Positions 17,537-26,233 of a DNA stretch of 64,000 bases are shown here, in pieces. How positions within the stretch are numbered: position 1 is the first letter of the stretch; each line of letters opens with the position of its first letter. A program made the translations under genes and the position numbers. This stretch comes from Croceibacterium ferulae. Its GTDB lineage: Bacteria > Pseudomonadota > Alphaproteobacteria > Sphingomonadales > Sphingomonadaceae. Below the pieces are notes generated by a model, which saw only the letters and a program-made list of their open reading frames with translations, ran no database searches and was not told where the DNA came from. The stretch covers positions 1-64,000 of the forward strand of contig NZ_QZVQ01000004.1 of the NCBI RefSeq assembly GCF_003660445.1. Reading direction: 5' to 3'.

Positions 17537-18555
17537 CCCACCAGACGCAAGCCCTCCCGGCCGATCACCCAACCGTCACCAGCGGGAAGGTCGGGGTGCT
17601 GCTGGTCAATCTGGGCACGCCCGACGCGCCCGATGCCAAGGCGGTGCGGACCTATCTCGCGGAGTTCCTGTCCGACCGGCGGGTGGTGGAGATCCCCGCG
17701 ATCGCCTGGCAGCCGATCCTGCGCGGCATCATCCTGAACACCCGCCCGAAGAAGAGCGCCCATGCCTACAGCCAGGTGTGGACCGAAGCCGGGTCGCCGC
17801 TGGCCGCGATCACGGCGCAGCAGGCCGCCGGGCTGCAGACCGCGCTGGGCGACCGGGTGACCGTCGGCTGGGCAATGCGCTACGGGCGCCCCGAAATCGG
17901 GCTGGAGCTGCAGCGGCTGAAGGATGCCGGATGCGAACGCATCCTGCTCGCCCCGCTTTACCCGCAATATTGTGCGGCAACGACCGCCACGGTTGTGGAT
18001 AAGGCTGCGGACAAGCTGCGGACAATGCGCTGGCAACCGACCCTCCGCACCCTGCCGCCCTATCACGATGATCCGCTCTATATCGATGCGCTGACCGATG
18101 ATCTGGGCCGCCAGATCGATGCGCTGGACTTCGTACCGGAGGTCCTGCTGCTCAGCTTCCACGGCATGCCGAAGCGCACGCTGGAGCTGGGCGACCCCTA
18201 TCACTGCCACTGTCGCAAGACCGCGCGCCTGCTGGAATCGGCGCTGGCGCGGCCCGGCCTGCGCTGCGTCACCGCCTTTCAGTCCCGCTTCGGCCCGGCC
18301 AAATGGCTGGGGCCGGCGACGGACGAAGTGCTGGTGGCGGAGGCGCAGGCGGGCACCAGGCGGCTGGCCATCGCGGCACCCGGCTTTGCCGCCGATTGCC
18401 TGGAAACGCTGGAGGAACTGGCCATCCGCGGGCGGGAGCAGTTCATCGGCGCCGGCGGGGAGATGTTCCACACACTCGATTGCCTGAACGCCAGTGCCGT
18501 CGGGATGGACATGCTGGCGGCACTGATGCGCCGCGAACTGGCCGGCTGGATCTAG
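17533..18555 (+). CDS. hemH: ferrochelatase
   Basis: A 340-residue enzyme that inserts Fe2+ into protoporphyrin IX, the last step of haem synthesis. The N-terminus has VGVLLVNLGTPDAPD; the catalytic His lies in LLSFHGMPKRTLELGDPY. The family motifs YPQY and GPATDEVL are also present. The start overlaps the end of the molybdopterin subunit gene (ATGA), so both come from one transcript. No metabolic link between them is evident. Confidence 0.96.
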   Translation: MTHQTQALPADHPTVTSGKVGVLLVNLGTPDAPDAKAVRTYLAEFLSDRRVVEIPAIAWQPILRGIILNTRPKKSAHAYSQVWTEAGSPLAAITAQQAAGLQTALGDRVTVGWAMRYGRPEIGLELQRLKDAGCERILLAPLYPQYCAATTATVVDKAADKLRTMRWQPTLRTLPPYHDDPLYIDALTDDLGRQIDALDFVPEVLLLSFHGMPKRTLELGDPYHCHCRKTARLLESALARPGLRCVTAFQSRFGPAKWLGPATDEVLVAEAQAGTRRLAIAAPGFAADCLETLEELAIRGREQFIGAGGEMFHTLDCLNASAVGMDMLAALMRRELAGWI

Positions 18556-18572
18556 GCCAGCCCGACAAGCCC

Positions 18573-18734
18573 TCAGGAAAAGTCGATCGCGATCCCGTCC
18601 TTCACCCAATCGCCATAGCGGGTGGGGCTGAGCTCGTCCTGCTCCACACCGGGCTGCGGCGCGGGCGCCGGGGCATCGCTCCAGTAAGCGGGCTTGGAGA
18701 AGCCTTCGGGGCGCTTGGTGGCTCGCTCGGTCAT
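18573..18734 (-). CDS. DUF1674 / succinate dehydrogenase assembly factor 4-like protein
   Basis: A 53-residue protein, ATG at 18734 and TGA at 18573. The C-terminus LSPTRYGDWVKDGIAIDFS carries the DUF1674 signature (PTRYGDW followed by DF at the end), as in mitochondrial SDHAF4 and its bacterial relatives, which bind flavinylated SdhA and help assembly of succinate dehydrogenase. The N-terminal half (PAYWSDAPAPAPQPG) is low-complexity, as usual for the family. It is opposite in strand to hemH and rsmB and divergent from rsmB. No sdh genes are nearby. Confidence 0.82.
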   Translation of the reverse strand: MTERATKRPEGFSKPAYWSDAPAPAPQPGVEQDELSPTRYGDWVKDGIAIDFS

Positions 18735-18787
18735 GCCTCACATCTGGGACGGCTGGCGCTGCGGCGCAAGGGCCGATAGGGGACAGC

Positions 18788-20059
18788 ATGCCTCCACCAC
18801 GCACCAACACCGCCCAGCCCCAGGCCGCTCCCGTCGCCGGCCTTCCTGCGCGCCGCGCCGCATTGAAGCTGCTAGATGCCGTGCTGCGCCGGGGCGAGAC
18901 GCTGGACCAGGCGGAAGCGGGCGCCTTGCGCGGCGTGCAGGCGCCGGCCGATCGGGCGCTGGCTCGCGCCATCACGGGCGAGACCCTGCGCTGGCTGGTC
19001 GATCTCGACGCACTGATCGACAGCGCGACGAAGCAGCGGCTGGCAGACGATACCAAGGTGCGCGGCGTGCTGCGGCTGATGCTGGCGCAATGGCTGCGCC
19101 TCAGCACTCCGCCGCACGCGGTGATCGCCACCGGGCTGGACCTGCTGACGGGCGGGCCGCGCCGGCTGGCGCATGGTGTGTTCGGCGCGCTGGTGCGGCA
19201 GGGCGTGACGCTGCCGGATGTGCCGACCCTGCCGCCGCTGGTGGCGCAGCGCTGGGGCAGCCGCGCAGAAGCCATCGCTGCCGGCCTTGCAAATCCGCCG
19301 CCGCTCGATCTCACCCTGCGCGATCCCGCCGCCACCGCCGAGTGGGCGGAGCGGCTGGGCGGCATCAGCCTGGCGCCGGGCCATGTGCGCCTGCCGCGCG
19401 GCGGCGCGATCGAGGTACTGCCCGGCTTTGCCGAAGGCGCCTGGTGGGTGCAGGATCTCGCCGCGACGCTCCCCGCCCGCCTGCTGGGCGCAGGGGAGGG
19501 CCGCCGCGCGCTGGACCTGTGCGCCGCGCCCGGCGGCAAGACGCTGCAGCTGCTCGCCGCCGGATGGCAGGTGACCGCGCTCGACGTCAGCCGCCGCCGG
19601 CTCGGCCTGCTGGGCGACAATTGCAAGCGGCTGGACATGTGGGCGAAGATCGTGGTCGCCAATGCGCTGGAATGGCAGCCGGACGAACCGTTTGACGCCA
19701 TCCTGCTCGACGCGCCGTGCACCGCCACCGGCACCGCCCGCCGCCATCCGGACGTGCTGCACCGGATCAGCCCGGCTCAGGTCGACAGCATGGTCGAACT
19801 GCAGGCCAGGCTGCTGGACCGCGCCGCCGGCTGGCTGAAGCCCGGCGGCACACTGGTCTATGCCGTCTGCTCGCTGGAGCGGGAGGAGGGCGAGGCGCAG
19901 GCCCCGCGCGTGACCCTGCCCCCCCTGCCGGTCACGGCGGAGGAGCTGCCCGAGGGCGTGATGCCGACGGCCGAAGGCTGGGTCCGCACACATCCCGCGC
20001 TGCTGGCGGGGCATGGCGGCATGGACGGCTTCTTCATCGCCCGCTGGCGCGCCGCATAG
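18788..20059 (+). CDS. rsmB: RsmB-family 16S rRNA (cytosine-C5) methyltransferase
   Basis: 423 residues. The N-terminal NusB-like RNA-binding domain (about 20-150) is followed by a Rossmann SAM domain: motif I LDLCAAPGGKT, motif IV DAPCTATG with Cys311, and motif VI YAVCSLE with Cys361, the expected nucleophile of m5C methyltransferases. It methylates C967 of 16S rRNA in E. coli. The N-terminus is Pro/Ala-rich and start 18788 is supported by GGGACAG upstream. Confidence 0.93.
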   Translation: MPPPRTNTAQPQAAPVAGLPARRAALKLLDAVLRRGETLDQAEAGALRGVQAPADRALARAITGETLRWLVDLDALIDSATKQRLADDTKVRGVLRLMLAQWLRLSTPPHAVIATGLDLLTGGPRRLAHGVFGALVRQGVTLPDVPTLPPLVAQRWGSRAEAIAAGLANPPPLDLTLRDPAATAEWAERLGGISLAPGHVRLPRGGAIEVLPGFAEGAWWVQDLAATLPARLLGAGEGRRALDLCAAPGGKTLQLLAAGWQVTALDVSRRRLGLLGDNCKRLDMWAKIVVANALEWQPDEPFDAILLDAPCTATGTARRHPDVLHRISPAQVDSMVELQARLLDRAAGWLKPGGTLVYAVCSLEREEGEAQAPRVTLPPLPVTAEELPEGVMPTAEGWVRTHPALLAGHGGMDGFFIARWRAA

Positions 20060-20125
20060 TTCCCTTCGGCGCCGCCGCTGGACGCGCGAGTTGTCACGCG
20101 GCCGGCCGGGGGCCATGAGGCGCAG

Positions 20126-21364
20126 ATGCTTCGTTCGGTCCTCCCGGTGCAGAGCCTGCTGCTCGCGATCTTCATCCTGATGGCGGGTGGCGGGTTCATG
20201 ACTTCCTTCGTCAGCGTGCGGCTGGAAGCGGCCGGCTATCGCGCGCCGGTCATCGGCCTGGTGACCACGGCCTACTTCGTTGGGCTGACGATCGGATCGC
20301 TGCGGGTGACCCGGGTGATCGAGCGGGTCGGCCATATCCGCACCTTCTCCGCGGTCGTGTCGCTGCTGTCCGCCAGCACCCTGGCCTATGCGCTGGGCGA
20401 AAGCGCCGCCTGGTGGATCCTGCTGCGCCTGGTCGACGGGCTGTGCGTCGCCGGCGTCTTCGTGTGCCTCGAAAGCTGGCTCAACGAACAGGCGGAGCCG
20501 GCGACGCGCGGCTCCGTGCTCGCGGCCTACATGATCGCGCTCTATGCCGGGCAGGCGGTGGGGCAGTACCTGCTGAACCTGGACGGGGCGGCCATGCTGC
20601 CCTTCGTCGTCGCCTCCATCCTGATGTCGCTGGCGGTGCTGCCGATCTCGCTCACGCGCATGGCGAGTCCGGTGGTGGGCGAGCAGGCCAAGCTGTCGAT
20701 CGAACGGCTCTACACCGCGTCGCCACTCGGCTTTGTCGGGGTGGCCATCACCGGGCTGATGCTGGGCGCCTTCTACGCGCTGGGCGCGGTCTATGCCCAG
20801 CGGCAGGGCATGGCGCTGTCGCAGACGGCCCTGTTCATGAGCGGGGTGATCGCCGGCGGCGTGGCGCTGCAATGGCCGCTCGGCTGGCTTTCGGACCGCT
20901 ATGACCGCCGCCGCGTGATCGTGGGGGCGTTGCTGGGGGCGATGATCGTGGCCGTGCTGCTGGCTGCGATCAGCCCAAGCGGCGCCGGCCTGATGGCGCT
21001 GGGCGCGCTGTTCGGCGGGCTGGGCTTTTCCCTCTATCCGCTCTGCGTGGGGCACACGAACGACCATCTGCACGCATCGGAGCGGGTCGGCGCCAGTGGG
21101 GGGCTGGTGCTGGTCTATTCGGTGGGCGCGGCGCTGGGCCCGCTGACCGGATCGGTGGCGATGCTGCTGCTGGGTCCGGCGGGGCTGTTCATCTGGATCG
21201 GCGGCTGTGCGGCGGCCGGCCTCGGCTTCGCCTTGTGGCGGCAACAGCGGCGGGCACCCGTGCCGGAAGCGCAGCAGCAGCCATACCAGCTGCTGCCCCG
21301 CACCACGCCGATGGCCGCGCAGCTGGCAGAGGCCGACGACGCGGTCGGGCCGCAGCCCCGCTGA
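20126..21364 (+). CDS. MFS transporter, YcaD-like
   Basis: 412 residues with about 12 predicted membrane helices and the loop motif GWLSDRYDRRRV between helices 8 and 9. FVCLESWLNEQAEP in the first half is typical of the YcaD/UMF2 branch of the major facilitator superfamily, whose substrates are mostly unknown. The soluble C-tail is Gln/Pro-rich. Its stop codon directly abuts the convergent ilvE stop, leaving no room for a terminator between them. Confidence 0.88.
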   Translation: MLRSVLPVQSLLLAIFILMAGGGFMTSFVSVRLEAAGYRAPVIGLVTTAYFVGLTIGSLRVTRVIERVGHIRTFSAVVSLLSASTLAYALGESAAWWILLRLVDGLCVAGVFVCLESWLNEQAEPATRGSVLAAYMIALYAGQAVGQYLLNLDGAAMLPFVVASILMSLAVLPISLTRMASPVVGEQAKLSIERLYTASPLGFVGVAITGLMLGAFYALGAVYAQRQGMALSQTALFMSGVIAGGVALQWPLGWLSDRYDRRRVIVGALLGAMIVAVLLAAISPSGAGLMALGALFGGLGFSLYPLCVGHTNDHLHASERVGASGGLVLVYSVGAALGPLTGSVAMLLLGPAGLFIWIGGCAAAGLGFALWRQQRRAPVPEAQQQPYQLLPRTTPMAAQLAEADDAVGPQPR

Positions 21365-22462
<1,098 letters not shown>

Positions 22463-22551
22463 TGTCAGGTTCTCCTGACGCAAGCGGGTAGGACGGCACC
22501 GGGATGGAGGCAAGAGGCGCGCGCCAGCTGACGATGGCGTCGCAGATATGA

Positions 22552-22750
22552 GAAGGGCGGCCCCGCATGTCGCGACACCGCCCTTCGCATGGTCAGCGGC
22601 CGGAAGTGCCGCCCACGAAGCCTCTATCGGTAGGAGATCAGGTTACCGATAATGCTCCGCACGGGACAAAGCCGACCTCTCTGCTGAACCATGAGACATC
22701 GGATCACCTCCTTTCGCGCTGGATAGCCATGCCGCCATTTCACCGGCGGC
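22552..22750 (-). promoter_or_regulatory. structured mRNA leader upstream of ilvE (candidate regulatory RNA)
   Basis: Reading the minus strand: hairpin A (GCCGCC/GGCGGC, 22750-22731); a ribosome-binding site AAAGGAGGTGATCC complementary over 14 nt to the consensus 3' end of 16S rRNA; an 18-codon ORF (22699-22643); hairpin B, a perfect 8-bp TATCGGTA/TACCGATA stem (22651-22625) whose 5' arm takes in most of the ORF's last three codons and whose 11-nt loop contains CTCC, able to pair with a Shine-Dalgarno; and hairpin C with a 9-bp stem GAAGGGCGG/CCGCCCTTC (22586-22552), terminator-like but followed by only a weak T-run. The layout resembles an attenuator, but the peptide has no run of Leu, Ile or Val codons. 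Confidence 0.6.
22643..22699 (-). CDS. 18-residue leader peptide upstream of ilvE
   Basis: ATG 22699 to TAA 22643, encoding MSHGSAERSALSRAEHYR. Translation is supported by an exceptionally strong Shine-Dalgarno (GGAGGTGATCC) ending one base before the ATG; the core GGAGG lies seven bases upstream. The ORF end and stop codon fall inside hairpin B, so ribosome position would decide whether that hairpin forms. The peptide is Ser/Ala/Arg-rich with one Leu only, so it is not a classic ilv attenuator peptide. Whether the peptide or just the act of translating it matters is unknown. Confidence 0.5.
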   Translation of the reverse strand: MSHGSAERSALSRAEHYR

Positions 22751-22832
22751 TGGGCCCTGCGTGCATCGCCGGACCTGCGGCAATATTTGAGTCAGACCGC
22801 GCGGCAAAGCAAGCGTGAAGATGCGTTTTTTC

Positions 22833-22848
22833 CACCGTCATGACGGTG
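22833..22848. promoter_or_regulatory. 16-bp perfect palindrome CACCGTCATGACGGTG
   Basis: A perfect inverted repeat between the stop of the minus-strand lipoprotein gene at 22862 and the ilvE leader, preceded on the plus strand by TTTTTT. On neither strand does a T-run follow the hairpin in the correct orientation for an intrinsic terminator. It could be an operator for the ilvE promoter or an RNA 3'-end hairpin. Confidence 0.4.
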
Positions 22849-22861
22849 ACGCGCCGGGCGG

Positions 22862-23401
22862 CTAGCGACAGTCCTCCACCACCCGTGTCACCTCCGGCCA
22901 GGCCGGCAGGAACAGCGGCGGGGCGCTGCCCACCTCGATCGCGAACCGCCCTTTGGAAAAGGCCACCGCGTCCAGCAGCGAATCACCCGCCCCCAGCACG
23001 GCGGTCGCGGCCCCGTTGGCGGGGGTTGCGGGCAGGCTGCGCTCGGCCGCCTCGGCCCGCACGATCATGCTGCTGCCGCCGGCTCCAGCCCGCGCCAGGG
23101 TGATCTGCCGCGCGCCCGTGCAGATCATGTCGAACAGCACGGTGCCCGCGGGATCGACGAAGCTGGCCCGCCCGCCGCCGCCCAGCGGCGTGTAGCGCCA
23201 GTCGCCCGGCGTCTGGGCTGCGTCCATCCAGTTGCTCGGCACCGGCGGCGCCGGTTGCGGGGCCGGGCGGGGCGCAGGGGCCGGTGCAGGTGCGGGCTGG
23301 GGGGCGGGGGTCGGCTGCGGCACGGATGGGACGCAGGCGGACAGCGCCAGCGCCGTCAGCAGCGCGGCGCCGACCGTCAGCCGGAAGGGTGCGCGGGCCA
23401 T
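22862..23401 (-). CDS. lipoprotein of unknown function (tandem copy 2)
   Basis: 179 residues. A lipoprotein signal with lipobox LSAC (residues about 20-23) is followed by a Pro/Ala/Gln linker and a folded domain containing FDMICTGARQITLAR and ending EVTRVVEDCR. It resembles the preceding gene product in domain length, in a conserved Cys after FxM and in the C-terminal RVVxxC, so the two look like paralogues. Start 23401 overlaps the stop of the upstream gene (ATGA); an ATG three codons earlier is also in frame. Probable site is the periplasmic face of a membrane. Function unknown. Confidence 0.75.
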   Translation of the reverse strand: MARAPFRLTVGAALLTALALSACVPSVPQPTPAPQPAPAPAPAPRPAPQPAPPVPSNWMDAAQTPGDWRYTPLGGGGRASFVDPAGTVLFDMICTGARQITLARAGAGGSSMIVRAEAAERSLPATPANGAATAVLGAGDSLLDAVAFSKGRFAIEVGSAPPLFLPAWPEVTRVVEDCR

Positions 23402-23928
23402 CAGCTGCACGCCTGCACGACGCGGCTGGTGCCGGTATGGCTGGGCAGGTGCAGGGCAGGCACGCCCGGCGCAGTGACGCGGATGGTGGCGGCGGGATCG
23501 GCGAAGGCGGCAATGATCGGCTGGGTGGGATCGACCACCGCCTCGACCTCTCCGGCGCCTTCGGTGCCCGCCGCCGCCGGCACCATCGCCAGATCGGCGG
23601 CCAGCCCGCCGGCTTCCACCCGGTATGTCGCCGGCGCCGAAGGCACGCCCGACCGCGTCAGGATCACGGCCCGGTCATCCCGGCGGCAGACCATCCGGAA
23701 CAATGCCTCGCCCGCTTCGGTGCCGAAGGCCGCGCTGGCGCCGTTCGCCGTTTCCTCGATCCGCCAGCTGCCGGCGGTCAGCGCCTCGCCCGCGGCATCG
23801 GCGGTGCGCGGGGCGGATGACGTCAGCACGGGGGCGGGGGCGGCATCGTCAGGCGCCTGATTGCAGCCGGCCAGCAGGGCCGCCGCGCCCAGCAGGGTGA
23901 TGGCAGCGGGGCGTAGGGGATCGATCAT
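23401..23928 (-). CDS. lipoprotein of unknown function (tandem copy 1)
   Basis: 175 residues with a clear lipobox LLAGC (Cys about residue 22) and then a domain containing FRMVCRRDDRAVILTR and the ending TSRVVQACS. It shares the FxMxC and terminal RVVxxC patterns with the gene that follows, which suggests a disulfide joining the two conserved cysteines in each protein. Start ATG 23928 directly precedes the signal peptide; the longer open frame is not signal-like. Divergent from tlyA. I do not recognise a named family. Confidence 0.75.
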   Translation of the reverse strand: MIDPLRPAAITLLGAAALLAGCNQAPDDAAPAPVLTSSAPRTADAAGEALTAGSWRIEETANGASAAFGTEAGEALFRMVCRRDDRAVILTRSGVPSAPATYRVEAGGLAADLAMVPAAAGTEGAGEVEAVVDPTQPIIAAFADPAATIRVTAPGVPALHLPSHTGTSRVVQACS

Positions 23929-23999
23929 GGCATTCCTCTCGAGGCGAAGGCGCGTTGGGGCTGGCGGCTTATGGGTCCGGCCTCTAAAGCGCCTGCCCC

Positions 24000-24746
24000 A
24001 TGGCGGGCAAGATGCGTATCGACCAGATGCTGACCGAACGGGGCCTGGCGCCCAGCCGCGCACGGGCGCAGGCGCTGGTCATGGCGGGGCTGGTCTTTGC
24101 CGGCGACAAGCGGATCGACAAGCCGGGGCAGCAGGTCGCCGCCGATGCGGCGGTGGAGGTGCGCGGCCGCGATCATCCCTGGGTCGGGCGGGGCGGGGTG
24201 AAGCTGGCGCACGCACTGGCGCACTGGCAGCTGGACCCCACCGGCGCCGTGGCGATGGATATCGGCAGCAGCACCGGCGGCTTCACGCAGGTGCTGCTGG
24301 AGAATGGCGCGGCGCATGTCTTCGCGGTGGATGTCGGCACCAACCAGCTCGACTGGAAGCTGCGGCAGGATCCGCGCATCACCGTGCTGGAACAGACCAA
24401 TGCGCGCGACCTGACGGCCGACATCATCACGCAAGGCTGCAACTGGGTCGTCTGCGATGCCAGCTTCATCGGCCTGGCCAAGGTGCTGGCCGCCCCGCTG
24501 GCCCTGGCGCTGCCCGGCGCGCAGCTGGTGGCGCTGATCAAGCCGCAATTCGAGGTGCGGCGAGAAGAGGTCGGAAAGGGCGGCATCGTGCGCGACACCG
24601 AACTGCATGGGCGCGTGTGCGACGAGGTGTCCGCCTGGCTGGCGGAAACCGGCTGGCAGGTGAAGGGTATCATCCCCAGTCCGATCACCGGCAGCGAGGG
24701 CAATGTGGAATTCCTCGTCAGCGCAACCAAGGGAATCGCCGCATGA
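24000..24746 (+). CDS. tlyA: TlyA-family rRNA 2'-O-methyltransferase / haemolysin-like protein
   Basis: 248 residues. The N-terminal S4 RNA-binding domain (RIDQMLTERGLAPSRARAQ, about 6-65) is fused to an FtsJ-type methyltransferase (DIGSSTGGFTQVLLENGA near 88-105; catalytic lysine in ALIKPQFEV). In mycobacteria TlyA methylates 16S C1409 and 23S C1920; the shorter alphaproteobacterial type is expected to act on 23S. The stop overlaps the tspO start (ATGA). Confidence 0.92.
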   Translation: MAGKMRIDQMLTERGLAPSRARAQALVMAGLVFAGDKRIDKPGQQVAADAAVEVRGRDHPWVGRGGVKLAHALAHWQLDPTGAVAMDIGSSTGGFTQVLLENGAAHVFAVDVGTNQLDWKLRQDPRITVLEQTNARDLTADIITQGCNWVVCDASFIGLAKVLAAPLALALPGAQLVALIKPQFEVRREEVGKGGIVRDTELHGRVCDEVSAWLAETGWQVKGIIPSPITGSEGNVEFLVSATKGIAA

Positions 24747-25234
24747 GTGCCCGGTCCAATCTTACCCGTTGGCTGCTGATCTGCGTGCCGGCCGTGCTGC
24801 TGCTGGGCAGCCTGTCCGGCGTGGCTTCGGGCTCCTCCGGCGACCAGCCCTGGTTCGCCGCGTTGGCCAAGCCGGCGATCTACCCGCCGGGCGCGACCTT
24901 CGGCATTGTCTGGCCGATCCTGTATGTGATGATGGGCATCGCGCTGGCGCTGGTCGGGGCGGAGCGCACCTCGCCTCATCGCCGCGCGGCCTTGTGGGCC
25001 TTTGCCGTGCAGCTCCTGCTCAATCTGGCGTGGTCCCCCACCTTCTTCGCCGCGCACCAGATCGGGGTGGCGCTGGCGATCCTGCTGGCGTTGGACGTGG
25101 CGCTGATCGTCACGGTGGCGTTGTTCTGGCGGGTGCGGGGCGCCGCCGGGCTGCTGTTGCTGCCCTATCTGGCATGGGTGCTGTTCGCCACGGTGCTGAA
25201 CTGGCAGGTGCTGCAGCTCAATCCTGCGGCATAG
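24743..25234 (+). CDS. tspO: TspO/MBR family membrane protein
   Basis: 163 residues with five predicted membrane helices. Diagnostic motifs: WFAALAKPAIYPPGATFGIV, WPILYVMMGIAL, NLAWSPTFF and LLPYLAWVLFATVLNW. TspO binds porphyrins and sterol-like ligands and in photosynthetic alphaproteobacteria tunes tetrapyrrole-dependent gene expression. It is translationally coupled to tlyA, with which no functional link is known. Confidence 0.95.
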   Translation: MSARSNLTRWLLICVPAVLLLGSLSGVASGSSGDQPWFAALAKPAIYPPGATFGIVWPILYVMMGIALALVGAERTSPHRRAALWAFAVQLLLNLAWSPTFFAAHQIGVALAILLALDVALIVTVALFWRVRGAAGLLLLPYLAWVLFATVLNWQVLQLNPAA

Positions 25235-25276
25235 GACCACTTGCACGCATCGCCTGCGCGCGCCAGATAGCAGCTT

Positions 25277-25594
25277 ATGCAGAGCCAGAACCCCCTCCTC
25301 GCCGACTTCGTCAAGCTCGCCAACAGCGCCGCGGGCACCTTTGCCGGCATGACGCGGGAGGCGCGCGAAGGCGCCCGTGAACGCTTCAAGGAAGCATTCG
25401 GCGGGATGGACTTCGTCAGCCGTGAGGAATTCGACGCGGTCAAGGACATGGCCGCCCGTGCCCGCGAGGAAGCCGACAAGCTGCAGGCCCGCATCGCCGC
25501 GCTGGAAGCGAAGCTGGCAGGGTCCGACACCGGTTCGGGCATGGGCGCCACCACCCCCCCGGCCGCTGGCACCACGGGCGACCCGCTCGCCTGA
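25277..25594 (+). CDS. ubiK: ubiquinone biosynthesis accessory factor UbiK-like (BMFP) protein
   Basis: 105 residues. The N-terminal helix ending GMTREAREGARERFKEAFGGMDFVSREEFD and a trimeric coiled coil (about residues 50-82, ARAREEADKLQARIAALEAKL) define the UbiK/YqiC family, which helps assemble the soluble Ubi complex and has membrane-fusogenic properties in vitro. The last 20 residues are a low-complexity tail. It precedes recO by 42 nt. Confidence 0.9.
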   Translation: MQSQNPLLADFVKLANSAAGTFAGMTREAREGARERFKEAFGGMDFVSREEFDAVKDMAARAREEADKLQARIAALEAKLAGSDTGSGMGATTPPAAGTTGDPLA

Positions 25595-25636
25595 TCCGCT
25601 TGCGCGCGGTGGCGCGCATGGGCAGGGCATCGCCCC

Positions 25637-26233
25637 ATGCATCTGCGCCTCCCCGCCCTCCTGCTCGCTGCGCGCCCGCATGGCGAGACTGCGGTGATCG
25701 CCCGCGCTCTGACGGCGGAATACGGCCTGGTGGCCGCCTATGTCGCGGGCGGGCGCGGGCGGCGGCTGCGCCCGGTGCTGATCCCCGGCAATTTGCTCGA
25801 CCTGCAGCTCGCCACTCGTTCCGAAACGCAGCTGCCTTTCGCCACCCCTGAACTGCTGCGCAGCCGGGGCGCGTTGCTGGGTGAACCGCTCGCCGCCGCC
25901 GCCATTGGCTGGACCACCGCCTTCACCGCCACTGTGCTGCCCGAACGCCAGCCCTATCCCCCGCTGTTCCAGGGCCTGAGCGGCCTGCTGGATGCGATCG
26001 GCAGCGGTGCGCCGGCGCGGGACTGGCTGGCGGGGCTGGTCGCTTACGAAACGCTGGTGCTGCGCGAACTTGGCTTCGGCGGAGAGGCGCCGGTCGCGGG
26101 CGATTTCACCCAGACGCTGGCCGCGCTGGACCGGTTGCAGCCCTTGCTGGCCCGCTACCTCCTTGCCGACCGGCGCGGCGATGTTATGGCCGCCCGCTCT
26201 CGCCTGCGCGAACAATTGTCCAGGATGGAATAG
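25637..26233 (+). CDS. recO: DNA repair protein RecO
   Basis: 198 residues with the N-terminal OB fold (LAARPHGETAVIARALTAEYG) and helical C-terminal domain (LVAYETLVLRELGFG) of RecO, which loads RecA onto SSB-coated gaps with RecR. It is shorter than the 242-residue E. coli protein and lacks a zinc-binding cysteine cluster. The stop is immediately followed by the leuB start codon. Confidence 0.92.
   Translation: MHLRLPALLLAARPHGETAVIARALTAEYGLVAAYVAGGRGRRLRPVLIPGNLLDLQLATRSETQLPFATPELLRSRGALLGEPLAAAAIGWTTAFTATVLPERQPYPPLFQGLSGLLDAIGSGAPARDWLAGLVAYETLVLRELGFGGEAPVAGDFTQTLAALDRLQPLLARYLLADRRGDVMAARSRLREQLSRME

Noticed and set aside
22699-22714. GGATCACCTCCTTT on the plus strand looks like the 3' end of 16S rRNA
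   Set aside because: Only 14 bases match; no other rRNA sequence is nearby. On the minus strand it is a Shine-Dalgarno before an 18-codon ORF, which explains it better.
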